DNA of 44,057 bases from a virus, in IMG/VR virus record IMGVR_UViG_3300030020_000046, positions 1 to 44,057 of that record. One strand, written 5' to 3'. The first letter of the stretch is position 1, and every line of letters begins with the position of its first letter. The notes beneath the pieces were generated by a model that was given only the letters and a program-made list of their open reading frames with translations, was not told the origin of the DNA and ran no database searches. The position numbers and the translations under genes were made by a program. Shown here one piece after another: positions 16,944 to 25,178 of this stretch.

Positions 16944-17137
16944 TGAAACAGAAACATAAATACGAATGTGGTAACTGCCGATGTAGTGGTAATTATAGCA
17001 CTTGCGCTTCATTCATGGCTCATGCCGTCAGGGATTTTCCAAATAGTAAGCCGGAATATTTTGAAGGTCTTGGCCGACCAACGCCGCTACATCCTCTATA
17101 TCAATTATGGTGTACTGCAAATGGAAGAAAAACATAA
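16943..17137 (+). CDS. Small cysteine-containing protein
   Basis: 64 residues, start overlapping the previous stop by one base (TAATG), so translation is coupled. The N-terminus has YECGNCRCSG (C9, C12, C14) and C21, with a further Cys at 57, suggesting a metal-binding knuckle. The C-terminal part has PTPLHPLYQLWC. No family is recognised. Its reading frame overlaps a longer frame of the next gene, but the tight TAATG and ATG spacing on both sides supports it as the real gene. Confidence 0.6.
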   Translation: MKQKHKYECGNCRCSGNYSTCASFMAHAVRDFPNSKPEYFEGLGRPTPLHPLYQLWCTANGRKT

Positions 17138-17138
17138 A

Positions 17139-18056
17139 ATGATTTCCTGCAAATTATGTGTTCAAACTTTTGACTCTGATACGCTTTTTCATAAGCATCT
17201 TAGGTCTCATAAAATTACCCAATGCGAGTATTATCAAAAATACTTTCCGCGTTTTGATGCTTATGATAAATCCATTATTCTTTACAAAAACAAGGAGCAC
17301 TATTTTAATACTGATTTTAATTCAAAAGATAATTTCAAACGGTGGTTCGGTTCGGTTGATTTGGAAGTTAAAAAACTTTATGTTCGTGAATTCTTAATTA
17401 AAAGAAAACAAAAAAAATCACTTATTTATGCTCCATCTCAAATTGAGTTGCGAACATTGATGATGCCCGGAATAAGATACATCAATGAAAAATTAGGAGG
17501 ATATAAAAAATTGTGCAATGAATTAGGTTTGATTAATAGATTTTCTCAGGGCGGGTTTGATAGTTCTAAATTTAAAGATGTATCTAAGAAGGTAATCTTC
17601 ACTGATTCCAGAGAACAGACGCCTTTGAAATTTGATAATCAAACGAGAAAAGATACTCTATCTTTTGGAGACTACCGCATGACTAATTCTAATATTTATA
17701 TCGAGAGAAAGAGTTTGGGGGATGCGTGGGGTACATTAACTGGAGGATATGAGCGTTTTGAAAGAGAAATAGTTCGCGCAAAAGAGGCTGGTGCTTATTT
17801 GATTGTTTTGGTAGAAAGCGCATTTAATACATTGGAAGAATATCCAAAACAAAGACAAGTATACGGCAAAATTAAAATACCAGTAGAATTAGTCTACCAT
17901 AATATTAGAGAACTAATGCAAAAATATGATGACTTACAATTTTTATTCGTAGACAATAGGAAAAAGGCCAGCGAAGTTATTCAAAAACTTTTCTCAGTTG
18001 ACGAACAAGTTAGAAAAGTAGACCTACAATTATTATATGACATAAATCAACTATGA
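17139..18056 (+). CDS. ERCC4-type nuclease with C2H2 zinc finger
   Basis: 305 residues from ATG 17139, 1 nt after the preceding stop. An in-frame ATG at 17121 and an upstream frame from 16968 overlap the small Cys gene and are less likely. Residues 4-24 form a textbook C2H2 finger (C-x2-C-x12-H-x3-H, with F and L in the core positions). Residues about 150-290 are an ERCC4/XPF-like nuclease: TDSREQTPL near 155, LSFGDYRM near 175, then YIERKSLGD at 187-195, the ERK-S-x2-D active site. The family cuts branched or flap DNA. Placement directly before the large terminase, with an ATGA overlap, suggests a role in resolving replicated DNA before packaging. Confidence 0.75.
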   Translation: MISCKLCVQTFDSDTLFHKHLRSHKITQCEYYQKYFPRFDAYDKSIILYKNKEHYFNTDFNSKDNFKRWFGSVDLEVKKLYVREFLIKRKQKKSLIYAPSQIELRTLMMPGIRYINEKLGGYKKLCNELGLINRFSQGGFDSSKFKDVSKKVIFTDSREQTPLKFDNQTRKDTLSFGDYRMTNSNIYIERKSLGDAWGTLTGGYERFEREIVRAKEAGAYLIVLVESAFNTLEEYPKQRQVYGKIKIPVELVYHNIRELMQKYDDLQFLFVDNRKKASEVIQKLFSVDEQVRKVDLQLLYDINQL

Positions 18057-19936
18057 TTTTTTATCCCGAAAAATACAGAAAAAAGAAAGCAGATATAAAT
18101 AAAGAAATATTAAACATCCATGGAGAAATGGATGAGAATACTGCCAGAATTACTTTGGCTAAATTCCTTTTTTATAACCTTGGATTTACGGCGGATATGA
18201 TTGCTGGTATCAAGCTTTATCCAGACCAAATAATAAATATCAAAGGTCTAATGGACGCAAATTACTCCCTTTGTGTTTGGGGTCGTGGTTGTGGTAAGAG
18301 CTATATTGCCGCCGTGTATTGTCTGCTTCAGTGTATTTTCTTTCCCGGTTCAATGATTCTTATAGCTGGTCCGACATTCCGTACAGCACGTCTTATTTTT
18401 AATTATATAGAAAAGATATGTGATAATCCTGATGCTCAATTATTATTTCAGGCCATGGGAGTTAAAAGCAAAAGAAATGACCAATTTAGTTGGCTGGTTA
18501 ACGGTGGAGAAATTACAGCCATTCCTCTTAACGGCGAAAAGATTCGTGGTTTCCGTGCCAACATTCTTATCATTGACGAATTCTTGTTGATGAATAAAGA
18601 CATGGTCGAAAAGGTTTTGATTCCGTACTTGGTGGCTCCTCAAGATATTAAAGAACGCCAAATTATTCGAGCCAAGGAAACAGAATTAATAAGAAGGGGT
18701 GTTTTGAAGGAAGAAGAAAGAATGAATTTTAAAAACAACGCGAAGTTTATAGCTCTTTCGTCTGCCAGTTATACTTGTGAATATCTTTATGAAAAGTATA
18801 GTGAGTTTGTAAAAGAGATTTATAGCCCTGATATGCCAGAAGAGGGTGCTAAATATTTTGTGAGTCAAATGGCTTGGGATTCTGTTCCTGCTGATAGAAT
18901 GGAAAAGTCTATTATCGAATTAGCTCAAAGTGAAAATTCAAGTTCGGCTAATTTCAAACGCGAATATGGGGCGCAATTCATCGATGGAAGTGATAGTTAC
19001 TATTCAATGAAAAAGATGATGGAATGCACCATTCCAGACGGAGAAACTCCAACGCTTCTTTTGAGAGGAGAAAAAGGAAAGAAGTATATTGCTTCCATTG
19101 ACCCCAACTGGTCTAATTCTGCTACTTCTGATAATTTCTCTATGACAATCATAGAAGCGGACAATGATAAATTCAAGGAAGGCAAGGTGGGCGGTACCGT
19201 GGTCCATAATTATGCCAAATTCGGAAGAGACTTGAAAGACCATATCAAGTATTTCTTTTATTTGTATACTTCTTTTGATATTCATATGATTTGTATCGAT
19301 TATGCCGGATATCAATTTATTGAATCATGTAATGAACACGAATTATTTAAGAAGGCAGGAATCGAACTTAAGATTTTCGAATTTTATCCAGAAAAAGATG
19401 GAGTAGAACTTGAGAAAGAACTAAAAAATGCCCGTAGAGATTACAACCGCACAATTCATAAGATTGTTTTTACACAATATTTTACTACTGATTTCATTCG
19501 AAAGGGCAATGAATATTTACAAGGATGTATTGACTATAAGAAGATTTGGTTTGGCGCTGGTATAAAATCAGATGTCTCGGCGTTCGATAAGGCAATTGCT
19601 TCTGAGATAGATTTGTCTCTTACTGGTGTTGAAGAAATTGAAAAGAAGGCCACCGACTCAGAAAGAAAGAGTGGTGGTCTTATACAAATGATTGATGACC
19701 AAGAGTTTCTTCTTAAGCAGCAGAAATATCAATGTGCTTCTATTGAAGTAAAGACTACCGCCAAAGGAACACAAAGTTTTGACCTTCCACAAGTTATGAA
19801 GAGAAATAACACATCAAGTAGAATGAGAAAGGACTCATACACAACATTAATGTTGGGTTGTTGGGCACTCAAACAATTTTATGACCTACAAAATATGCCA
19901 GAAGAAAATAACACATTCGAACCAACTTTATTATAG
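18053..19936 (+). CDS. terL: Terminase large subunit
   Basis: 627 residues. This motor packages DNA into the prohead and cuts it. N-terminal ATPase: Walker A in VWGRGCGKSY at residues 77-83, LIAGPTFRTARL as the adenine and motif region, and Walker B ILIIDEF near 170-176. C-terminal RNase H-like nuclease: the first Asp in YIASIDPNW (near 349), the second in ICIDYAG (near 415), and the third likely in SAFDKAIASEID (near 510). The start overlaps the nuclease stop as ATGA. The protein ends with a TAG inside a GTGTAATA motif. Nothing is missing. The neighbours downstream are fibre and portal genes. Confidence 0.93.
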   Translation: MIFYPEKYRKKKADINKEILNIHGEMDENTARITLAKFLFYNLGFTADMIAGIKLYPDQIINIKGLMDANYSLCVWGRGCGKSYIAAVYCLLQCIFFPGSMILIAGPTFRTARLIFNYIEKICDNPDAQLLFQAMGVKSKRNDQFSWLVNGGEITAIPLNGEKIRGFRANILIIDEFLLMNKDMVEKVLIPYLVAPQDIKERQIIRAKETELIRRGVLKEEERMNFKNNAKFIALSSASYTCEYLYEKYSEFVKEIYSPDMPEEGAKYFVSQMAWDSVPADRMEKSIIELAQSENSSSANFKREYGAQFIDGSDSYYSMKKMMECTIPDGETPTLLLRGEKGKKYIASIDPNWSNSATSDNFSMTIIEADNDKFKEGKVGGTVVHNYAKFGRDLKDHIKYFFYLYTSFDIHMICIDYAGYQFIESCNEHELFKKAGIELKIFEFYPEKDGVELEKELKNARRDYNRTIHKIVFTQYFTTDFIRKGNEYLQGCIDYKKIWFGAGIKSDVSAFDKAIASEIDLSLTGVEEIEKKATDSERKSGGLIQMIDDQEFLLKQQKYQCASIEVKTTAKGTQSFDLPQVMKRNNTSSRMRKDSYTTLMLGCWALKQFYDLQNMPEENNTFEPTLL

Positions 19937-19943
19937 TGTAATA
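19936..19943 (+). promoter_or_regulatory. GTGTAATA motif (candidate late promoter)
   Basis: GTGTAATA begins on the last base of the terminase stop, 20 nt before the ATG at 19956. An AAGGG follows close to the start codon. Confidence 0.45.
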
Positions 19944-19955
19944 CCTTAAGGGATT

Positions 19956-22208
19956 ATGGCATATGACTCGTCAATTAGGCTAAAGCAATTAAACCAATCA
20001 GAATTATCTGGTTTCGTGTCTGGGATTCTTGCACTATTTCCATTTCAAAATATCTCTGGTAATCTAATTCCTTCTGGTTCAGGGGTTTACAATATTGGGT
20101 CATCGTTATATCCTTATGCTCAAATATTCGCTAATGAACTAAGTTTGGCTTCTGGTTCTGGAATAAATTTTGGCAATACGAGTTTTAATGCTTATACTTC
20201 TGGAAGCGGGGCATATATAGACGTTGGTGGATATGTTTTTTCTTTTAATGGTGACTATGTTTTTATTCAGGGGCCAAGTGGATTACAGGGTTTGTCTGGG
20301 GTGCAGGGGCCGACAGGTGCGACAGGCATAAGTGTTACTGGAATTACTTATAACACTACCAGTCATATACTTTCTTTTTACCTATCTAATAATACATCAA
20401 CTGGTTTTAATTTTCAAGGACTAAGTGGAGCTACTGGTACTTCAGTTACTGGGTTTTTCCAAAGTGGTAATTATATTCTTCCTCAATTTAGTAACTATCA
20501 GGGGTTGGGTGCGCCGATTTCTTTAATAGCTGGACCACAGGGTATGCCCGGAGGTGTTACTCTTAATTTCCAACAATCGGGTACATCTTATACTTCTGGC
20601 GCTAATCCTCCCGACTCTGGTTTTCCAAGTCAAGTAATTATCAATCCTTATTTTAGTGGTAATAGTTTCCCAGATATTACTCTGATGCGCGGGATGAGTT
20701 ATACCTTAAATTCTAGTGGATTAAATACTCACACATTGACATCTGGAGATATTACTATTATGTCTGGGTTTTTCTCTGGACAGTCCCTTCCGTTCCAAGC
20801 CGGAAATAAAATTAACTATTACGAAGACGCTTATAACACAGGTTACTGGAGGCCAGTCTTTTTTCCGAGCGGTACCGCAACTGGATTTTATAACTCTAAT
20901 ACTACCCCAAGTTTATTTGTAGAAACGACTAATAGCGTGGTTTACTATAACTTAGTCAATAATCCTTATAGGACACAGATTTCTTTTACCACTAGCTTCG
21001 CGGCACAGAGTCAGTATCAATATGGGTTTGTACTTTATACATTAGGTCAAGATACGACGACAGATTCAATGATTTTGAGTTCATCAACATCTACTGGGTT
21101 TGCTGTTGTGGTTGGTAATGCTATTTTCTCTTCGCAAGCTGGTCCTGCGGGAATTCAAGGACCAATTGGACCAAGTGGAAATATAGGTCCAACTGGTAAT
21201 ATAGGACCAGTTGGAGCAACAGGAGAAAATGGTGCGGATGTCGTTGGATATACATATTCTGGCGTCGGTAATAATATTTATATTCAGTTCCAATTAGCGA
21301 ATGGAATAACTCAGCCTTGGATTCCATTACCAGCGGGAGGACCATCAGGAGCTTCTGGCGCAGTTGGCACATTAAGTAATAATTTTCAAGGAAACTTTGC
21401 TTCTGGTACCACATACTACAATGATAATATAGTATTCTCTTCGGGGTCATCCTTTATCAATACAGGAACTACTATTAGCGGAATTTACCCCCCTAATGTT
21501 CCTTGGCAGATGCTTTGTCAATCCGGTACCATCGGCGCAACTGGTCCTGTAGGGCCAACGGGGGCAACTGGAGCAGCGGGTTCGATATCCAATCATTTTT
21601 CGGGAACTTATTCTGGACTACCGAATGTGTATATTCCTAATTCAATAGTTGTACAGTCAGGTTCAAGTTATATTAATACCGGCGTATCTAATATAAGTGG
21701 TATCGCGCCTCCGAGTGTACCATGGCAAATTTTAGCGTCGGGTGGAGCTACTGGCCCTCAAGGAGCGGCGGGTGTGCCAACGACTTTGAGACCTGAAAAT
21801 TTCTTTAGTTTGGTATATGGGAACGGTATTGGTTCTGCTAGTAGTGGAGTTTTATTGGACCCCGCGAATTACGACATGTACTCACTACAGATATCAAGTG
21901 GGTCATCTGGTGCAGCGGCTGGAGTTAACCCAGTTTCCATAACTATTTCGGGCGACAATTTCGCCACTGGACAATCATTAATAATAAAGGTGCGAAATAT
22001 AAACGTACCACAGAATAATGGAACTTCATCACAGCTTTTTAATTTAAGTTCTGTTACGGTAACGGGAGTTTTAAAACAAATAAAATGGCCATCTAACGCG
22101 TATTCCTTTCCAAATTCTGGAACAGCCAATGTCTATTCGATAATAAGATTCCCTGATGAGACTGGATATTCGGCATTTTACGGTACATATGCTAATCCAT
22201 ATCAATAA
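19956..22208 (+). CDS. Collagen-like tail fibre with shared docking N-terminus
   Basis: 750 residues. The first 20 (IRLKQLNQSELSGF at 7-20) are almost the same as in the fibre at 35135, also at DNA level, and probably dock to the virion. Four collagen-like Gly-x-y stretches lie at about 106-124, 396-426, 527-542 and 597-606 (for example GPIGPSGNIGPTGNIGPVG). Between the last three lie two copies of a roughly 60-residue module with IVFSSGSSFINTG and PPNVPWQML, the pattern found between collagen repeats in other phage and bacterial fibres and related to chitin-binding type modules. The C-terminus is a beta-rich head. It lies between terminase and portal, an unusual place for a fibre. It follows a GTGTAATA motif and AAGGG. 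Confidence 0.75.
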   Translation: MAYDSSIRLKQLNQSELSGFVSGILALFPFQNISGNLIPSGSGVYNIGSSLYPYAQIFANELSLASGSGINFGNTSFNAYTSGSGAYIDVGGYVFSFNGDYVFIQGPSGLQGLSGVQGPTGATGISVTGITYNTTSHILSFYLSNNTSTGFNFQGLSGATGTSVTGFFQSGNYILPQFSNYQGLGAPISLIAGPQGMPGGVTLNFQQSGTSYTSGANPPDSGFPSQVIINPYFSGNSFPDITLMRGMSYTLNSSGLNTHTLTSGDITIMSGFFSGQSLPFQAGNKINYYEDAYNTGYWRPVFFPSGTATGFYNSNTTPSLFVETTNSVVYYNLVNNPYRTQISFTTSFAAQSQYQYGFVLYTLGQDTTTDSMILSSSTSTGFAVVVGNAIFSSQAGPAGIQGPIGPSGNIGPTGNIGPVGATGENGADVVGYTYSGVGNNIYIQFQLANGITQPWIPLPAGGPSGASGAVGTLSNNFQGNFASGTTYYNDNIVFSSGSSFINTGTTISGIYPPNVPWQMLCQSGTIGATGPVGPTGATGAAGSISNHFSGTYSGLPNVYIPNSIVVQSGSSYINTGVSNISGIAPPSVPWQILASGGATGPQGAAGVPTTLRPENFFSLVYGNGIGSASSGVLLDPANYDMYSLQISSGSSGAAAGVNPVSITISGDNFATGQSLIIKVRNINVPQNNGTSSQLFNLSSVTVTGVLKQIKWPSNAYSFPNSGTANVYSIIRFPDETGYSAFYGTYANPYQ

Positions 22209-22227
22209 AATTAATATCATTTATTTA

Positions 22228-22236
22228 GTGTAATTA
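22228..22236 (+). promoter_or_regulatory. GTGTAATTA motif (candidate late promoter)
   Basis: An exact GTGTAATTA, 25 nt before the portal ATG at 22253, in a 44-nt gap. Confidence 0.5.
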
Positions 22237-22252
22237 TCGCTATTATAAGAAT

Positions 22253-24382
22253 ATGGCAAAGAAAAAATTAAAGGAACTTCATCAACTTGGGGCGACGGTT
22301 GGACCTCCTTCCTCATTGGAGTCGAAAAAAGTCGCCAAACCCGTAAAAAGTAAATCCGCACTACCAGAGATGGTTTCTACCGCGTCGGATTGGGAAGGGG
22401 TGACAAATAATACAACAGTACGTCGTGACATTGCGGGTTCTGTAGAGAGAACCAATAGATTTACTAATATTGAAAATGGTTTAACCCCGTACAGGAATTC
22501 TAGCGCAATATATGGGAATAGTGCTGTTGACATTCGCGATGCCGTGATTCTTTGCCAAAAATGTTACTGGAATTTCAGCTTATTCCGAAACATAATAGAT
22601 TTAATGGGTGAGTTTAGTATCGATGATATCTTATGGACAGGCGGAAACAAACAATCAAGAGCGTTCTTTGAAGCTCTTTTTAACAAAATTGGTATTTGGC
22701 AACTTCAAGACTGCTTTTATCGCGAATATTACAGAAGTGGTAATGTTTTTATCTATCGTTTTGATGCTGATGTCAAACCCGGAGACGTTAAAAAAATTGT
22801 TCAAAGTCTAGCATCTACCAAAAAGACGAGTGTAGGAGACCCAGTGCTAGACCAGAACCAACCGATGAAAGCTCCGATGGAAGCCCCCGACAATCACATG
22901 GGATATCCAACTGGTTATCCCAAGAATAAAAGTGGAGATAATAACCCGCTACTTGAGGAAGGAGACATTAAATTAGAGGTTGAGCCGATGAAAATGCCCG
23001 CTCGATATATTATTCTAAACCCCGCCGACATAAATATGTTGGGTACTGCTAATTTTTCGTATGGTATTTACTATAAGGTTTTGACTGAATATGAAGTCTC
23101 GCGCTTAAGAAATCTTCAGACCGAAGAAGACATTGAGGTTTATAATTCACTTCCTAAATTCACTCAAGACCAAATCAGGGCTGGTGTGCGTAGTGTTTAT
23201 ATTCCATTAGACACCAAGAAGGTTAAAATAGTTTTCTACAAGAAACAAGACTATGAACCATTCGCCGTTCCTATGGGTTTTCCAGTTCTGGAGGATATTA
23301 ACGCCAAAATAGAAATGCGCCGTATTGATATGGCTATTACTAGGACAATGCAACAAATTGTTCTGTTAGTAACTTGCGGTACTGACCCAGACAAGGGTGG
23401 TATTAATCAAAAAAATCAAGAAGCTCTTAAAAAAATATTTTCTAATCAATCAGTTGGAAGAGTTTTGGTAGCCGACTATACGACCGAGGCCAAGTTCATT
23501 ATTCCTAACATTGCGGAATTACTTGACCCCAAGAAGTATGAAATTATTGATAAGGATATTAACATTGGCTTAAATAACATATTCTTGGGTGGAGAAAAAT
23601 TTGCTAATCAGCAAAAGAAGGTAGAAGTGTTTGTTAAGAGGTTGGAACAGGCTAAAAAGGCATTCCTTGAAAATTTCTTAATTCCAGAAGTTAAACGTAT
23701 TGCTAAGTCGTTGAATTTCAAGAGTTATCCTACTCCATATTATGACGATGACCAATTCCGAGATGACGTTTCTTATGCGAAAATTTATACTCAATTGGCT
23801 TCAATGGGGATTTTGACACCAGAACAGGCGATTACGGCCATCGATGACAATAGACTTCCAGAGGTAGACCAAATGGTACCCGCCCAAGAAGTCTATAAAG
23901 AAAATCGAGCAAATCAACTTTATATTCCACTTATACCACCCCCACAACAAGGTGGAGATGACGATAGTGGTCCAAAAGGTAATGTGCCATCAGCAGGTAG
24001 GCCACAGGGTTCCACTGGGCCTCAAACTTCAAAAAAAATAACTCCAATGGGGTCAAAAGCAAGTGAAACAATACAATTTAGTGTTAAAAAACTTGCTGAA
24101 AACATGCTCTTAGCCCAAGCCGCCGAAAAAGATATTTGTTCGTTTCTTAAAAAGAAATATAAAGTCAAAAAATTAAATGAACTTCAAGAAAGTGTAGCCA
24201 ACGAAATCTTGACGGTGATTGTCGCGAACGAAGAAAGTAATAATTGGTCTAGCGTAGTTAAAGAATATTGCGAAAGCCCCGTTGATAAAAATCCAGAACG
24301 CGTTAAAGAAGTATTAAGTATTGGGTCTATTCATCAAGTCGAAAATTATATGGCCGCACTTCTTCTTGCGAGTAAGAAATAA
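22253..24382 (+). CDS. Portal protein
   Basis: 709 residues. The portal forms the ring at the packaging vertex through which DNA enters and leaves. Typical features: VILCQKCYWNFSLFRNIIDLMGEFSIDD near 90-120, FYREYYRSGNVFIYR near 155-170, ARYIILNPADINMLG near 250, then a long helical stem and TPEQAITAIDDNRLPE near 520, where portals usually end in a helical crown. A Pro/Gly-rich linker (near 565-600) leads to about 110 extra helical residues, a C-terminal extension of unknown role. The N-terminal 60 residues are low in structure. It has its own GTGTAATTA motif and precedes the fibre-like genes with a TAA overlapping their ribosome site. Confidence 0.85.
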   Translation: MAKKKLKELHQLGATVGPPSSLESKKVAKPVKSKSALPEMVSTASDWEGVTNNTTVRRDIAGSVERTNRFTNIENGLTPYRNSSAIYGNSAVDIRDAVILCQKCYWNFSLFRNIIDLMGEFSIDDILWTGGNKQSRAFFEALFNKIGIWQLQDCFYREYYRSGNVFIYRFDADVKPGDVKKIVQSLASTKKTSVGDPVLDQNQPMKAPMEAPDNHMGYPTGYPKNKSGDNNPLLEEGDIKLEVEPMKMPARYIILNPADINMLGTANFSYGIYYKVLTEYEVSRLRNLQTEEDIEVYNSLPKFTQDQIRAGVRSVYIPLDTKKVKIVFYKKQDYEPFAVPMGFPVLEDINAKIEMRRIDMAITRTMQQIVLLVTCGTDPDKGGINQKNQEALKKIFSNQSVGRVLVADYTTEAKFIIPNIAELLDPKKYEIIDKDINIGLNNIFLGGEKFANQQKKVEVFVKRLEQAKKAFLENFLIPEVKRIAKSLNFKSYPTPYYDDDQFRDDVSYAKIYTQLASMGILTPEQAITAIDDNRLPEVDQMVPAQEVYKENRANQLYIPLIPPPQQGGDDDSGPKGNVPSAGRPQGSTGPQTSKKITPMGSKASETIQFSVKKLAENMLLAQAAEKDICSFLKKKYKVKKLNELQESVANEILTVIVANEESNNWSSVVKEYCESPVDKNPERVKEVLSIGSIHQVENYMAALLLASKK

Positions 24383-24387
24383 GGAGG
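24381..24387 (+). promoter_or_regulatory. Strong Shine-Dalgarno AAGGAGG
   Basis: AAGGAGG overlaps the portal stop codon and stands 7 nt before the ATG at 24395. It is the best ribosome binding site in the window and shows that the host ribosome uses a normal anti-Shine-Dalgarno. Confidence 0.7.
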
Positions 24388-24394
24388 CGTAACT

Positions 24395-25135
24395 ATGTCC
24401 TTCGGCGCTTTTAGCCTTTTTTCCTTTTTCCAACAGCCTAATACCGGAATAATTCCAACCTCCTTAAACTCTTCTATTTTAAATGCGGGAAACGGAGCTT
24501 CTGGTACTATAGCGGATTTTAATTGGTATTATCCCTATGGTGGAACAATAATTCTTGACGCCTTATTAAATTCTCATAGTAGATTTGGGTTTTATATTTG
24601 GGCTGATTCATATGGAGCAGTTGTTGAGGGGTTACATTATACGACTGTATCCACAGCTTTTTCTGGAAATTTTGGTGCTAATAGTGATAGTGTCTTTTTT
24701 GGAGATAAATTCTATGGAACAATTTACCCACAATTAAAAGATAATATAATTAATTATACTTCATTTTCTGGATTGCAAACCGGCGTTCATTATGACAGCA
24801 TTTCAGAATATAATTTATTTAGTGGAAAATTAACTGGAGAATCTTTTGATATTATCTTTTGTTTGGTTGGATTTTCGGGAGATATTTCTTCCAATGCCGA
24901 CCCGATGTATTTTAATACCCAATTTAGTGGAAATATTAATCATTACGATATTGAAAGTATTTCTTTTAATAACGAGGTAAGCGGAAGGTTTTGGCCATTA
25001 AACCAAGATTCTGGCCAAATAGTTTTTTCTTTTTTGGGATATTCTATAGGTACCGGCCTTTATGTAATTCCATTTTCCGGTAATGACAGCGGAAACCTTT
25101 CCTTTTCATTGGTGGGATATAGTGTCGGTCCATAA
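24395..25135 (+). CDS. Beta-repeat virion-like protein
   Basis: 246 residues beginning MSFGAFSLFSFFQQP. The body is built from repeats about 25-45 residues long with an FSG core: FSGNF, FSGLQ, FSGKL, FSGDI, FSGNI, VSGRF. They alternate with aromatic strands, as expected of an extended beta-solenoid or fibre shaft. No signal or enzymatic motif is found. It lies directly behind the portal with a strong ribosome binding site, which points to a virion component made in quantity. Exact role unknown; candidates are a head or tail fibre. Confidence 0.5.
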   Translation: MSFGAFSLFSFFQQPNTGIIPTSLNSSILNAGNGASGTIADFNWYYPYGGTIILDALLNSHSRFGFYIWADSYGAVVEGLHYTTVSTAFSGNFGANSDSVFFGDKFYGTIYPQLKDNIINYTSFSGLQTGVHYDSISEYNLFSGKLTGESFDIIFCLVGFSGDISSNADPMYFNTQFSGNINHYDIESISFNNEVSGRFWPLNQDSGQIVFSFLGYSIGTGLYVIPFSGNDSGNLSFSLVGYSVGP

Positions 25136-25137
25136 AA

Positions 25138-25148
25138 GTGTATTATAT
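25138..25148 (+). promoter_or_regulatory. GTGTATTATAT motif (candidate late promoter)
   Basis: Identical to the motif at 2079 including flanking bases (AGTGTATTATATC). It is 41 nt before the ATG at 25179, which has its own AAAAGGA. Confidence 0.5.
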
Positions 25149-25178
25149 CATATAATAAACTAGGTAAAAGGAATTTTA

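Noticed and set aside
16968-17138. Longer start of the ERCC4 nuclease
   Set aside because: It runs through the small Cys gene in another frame; coupled TAATG and ATG spacing support the split.
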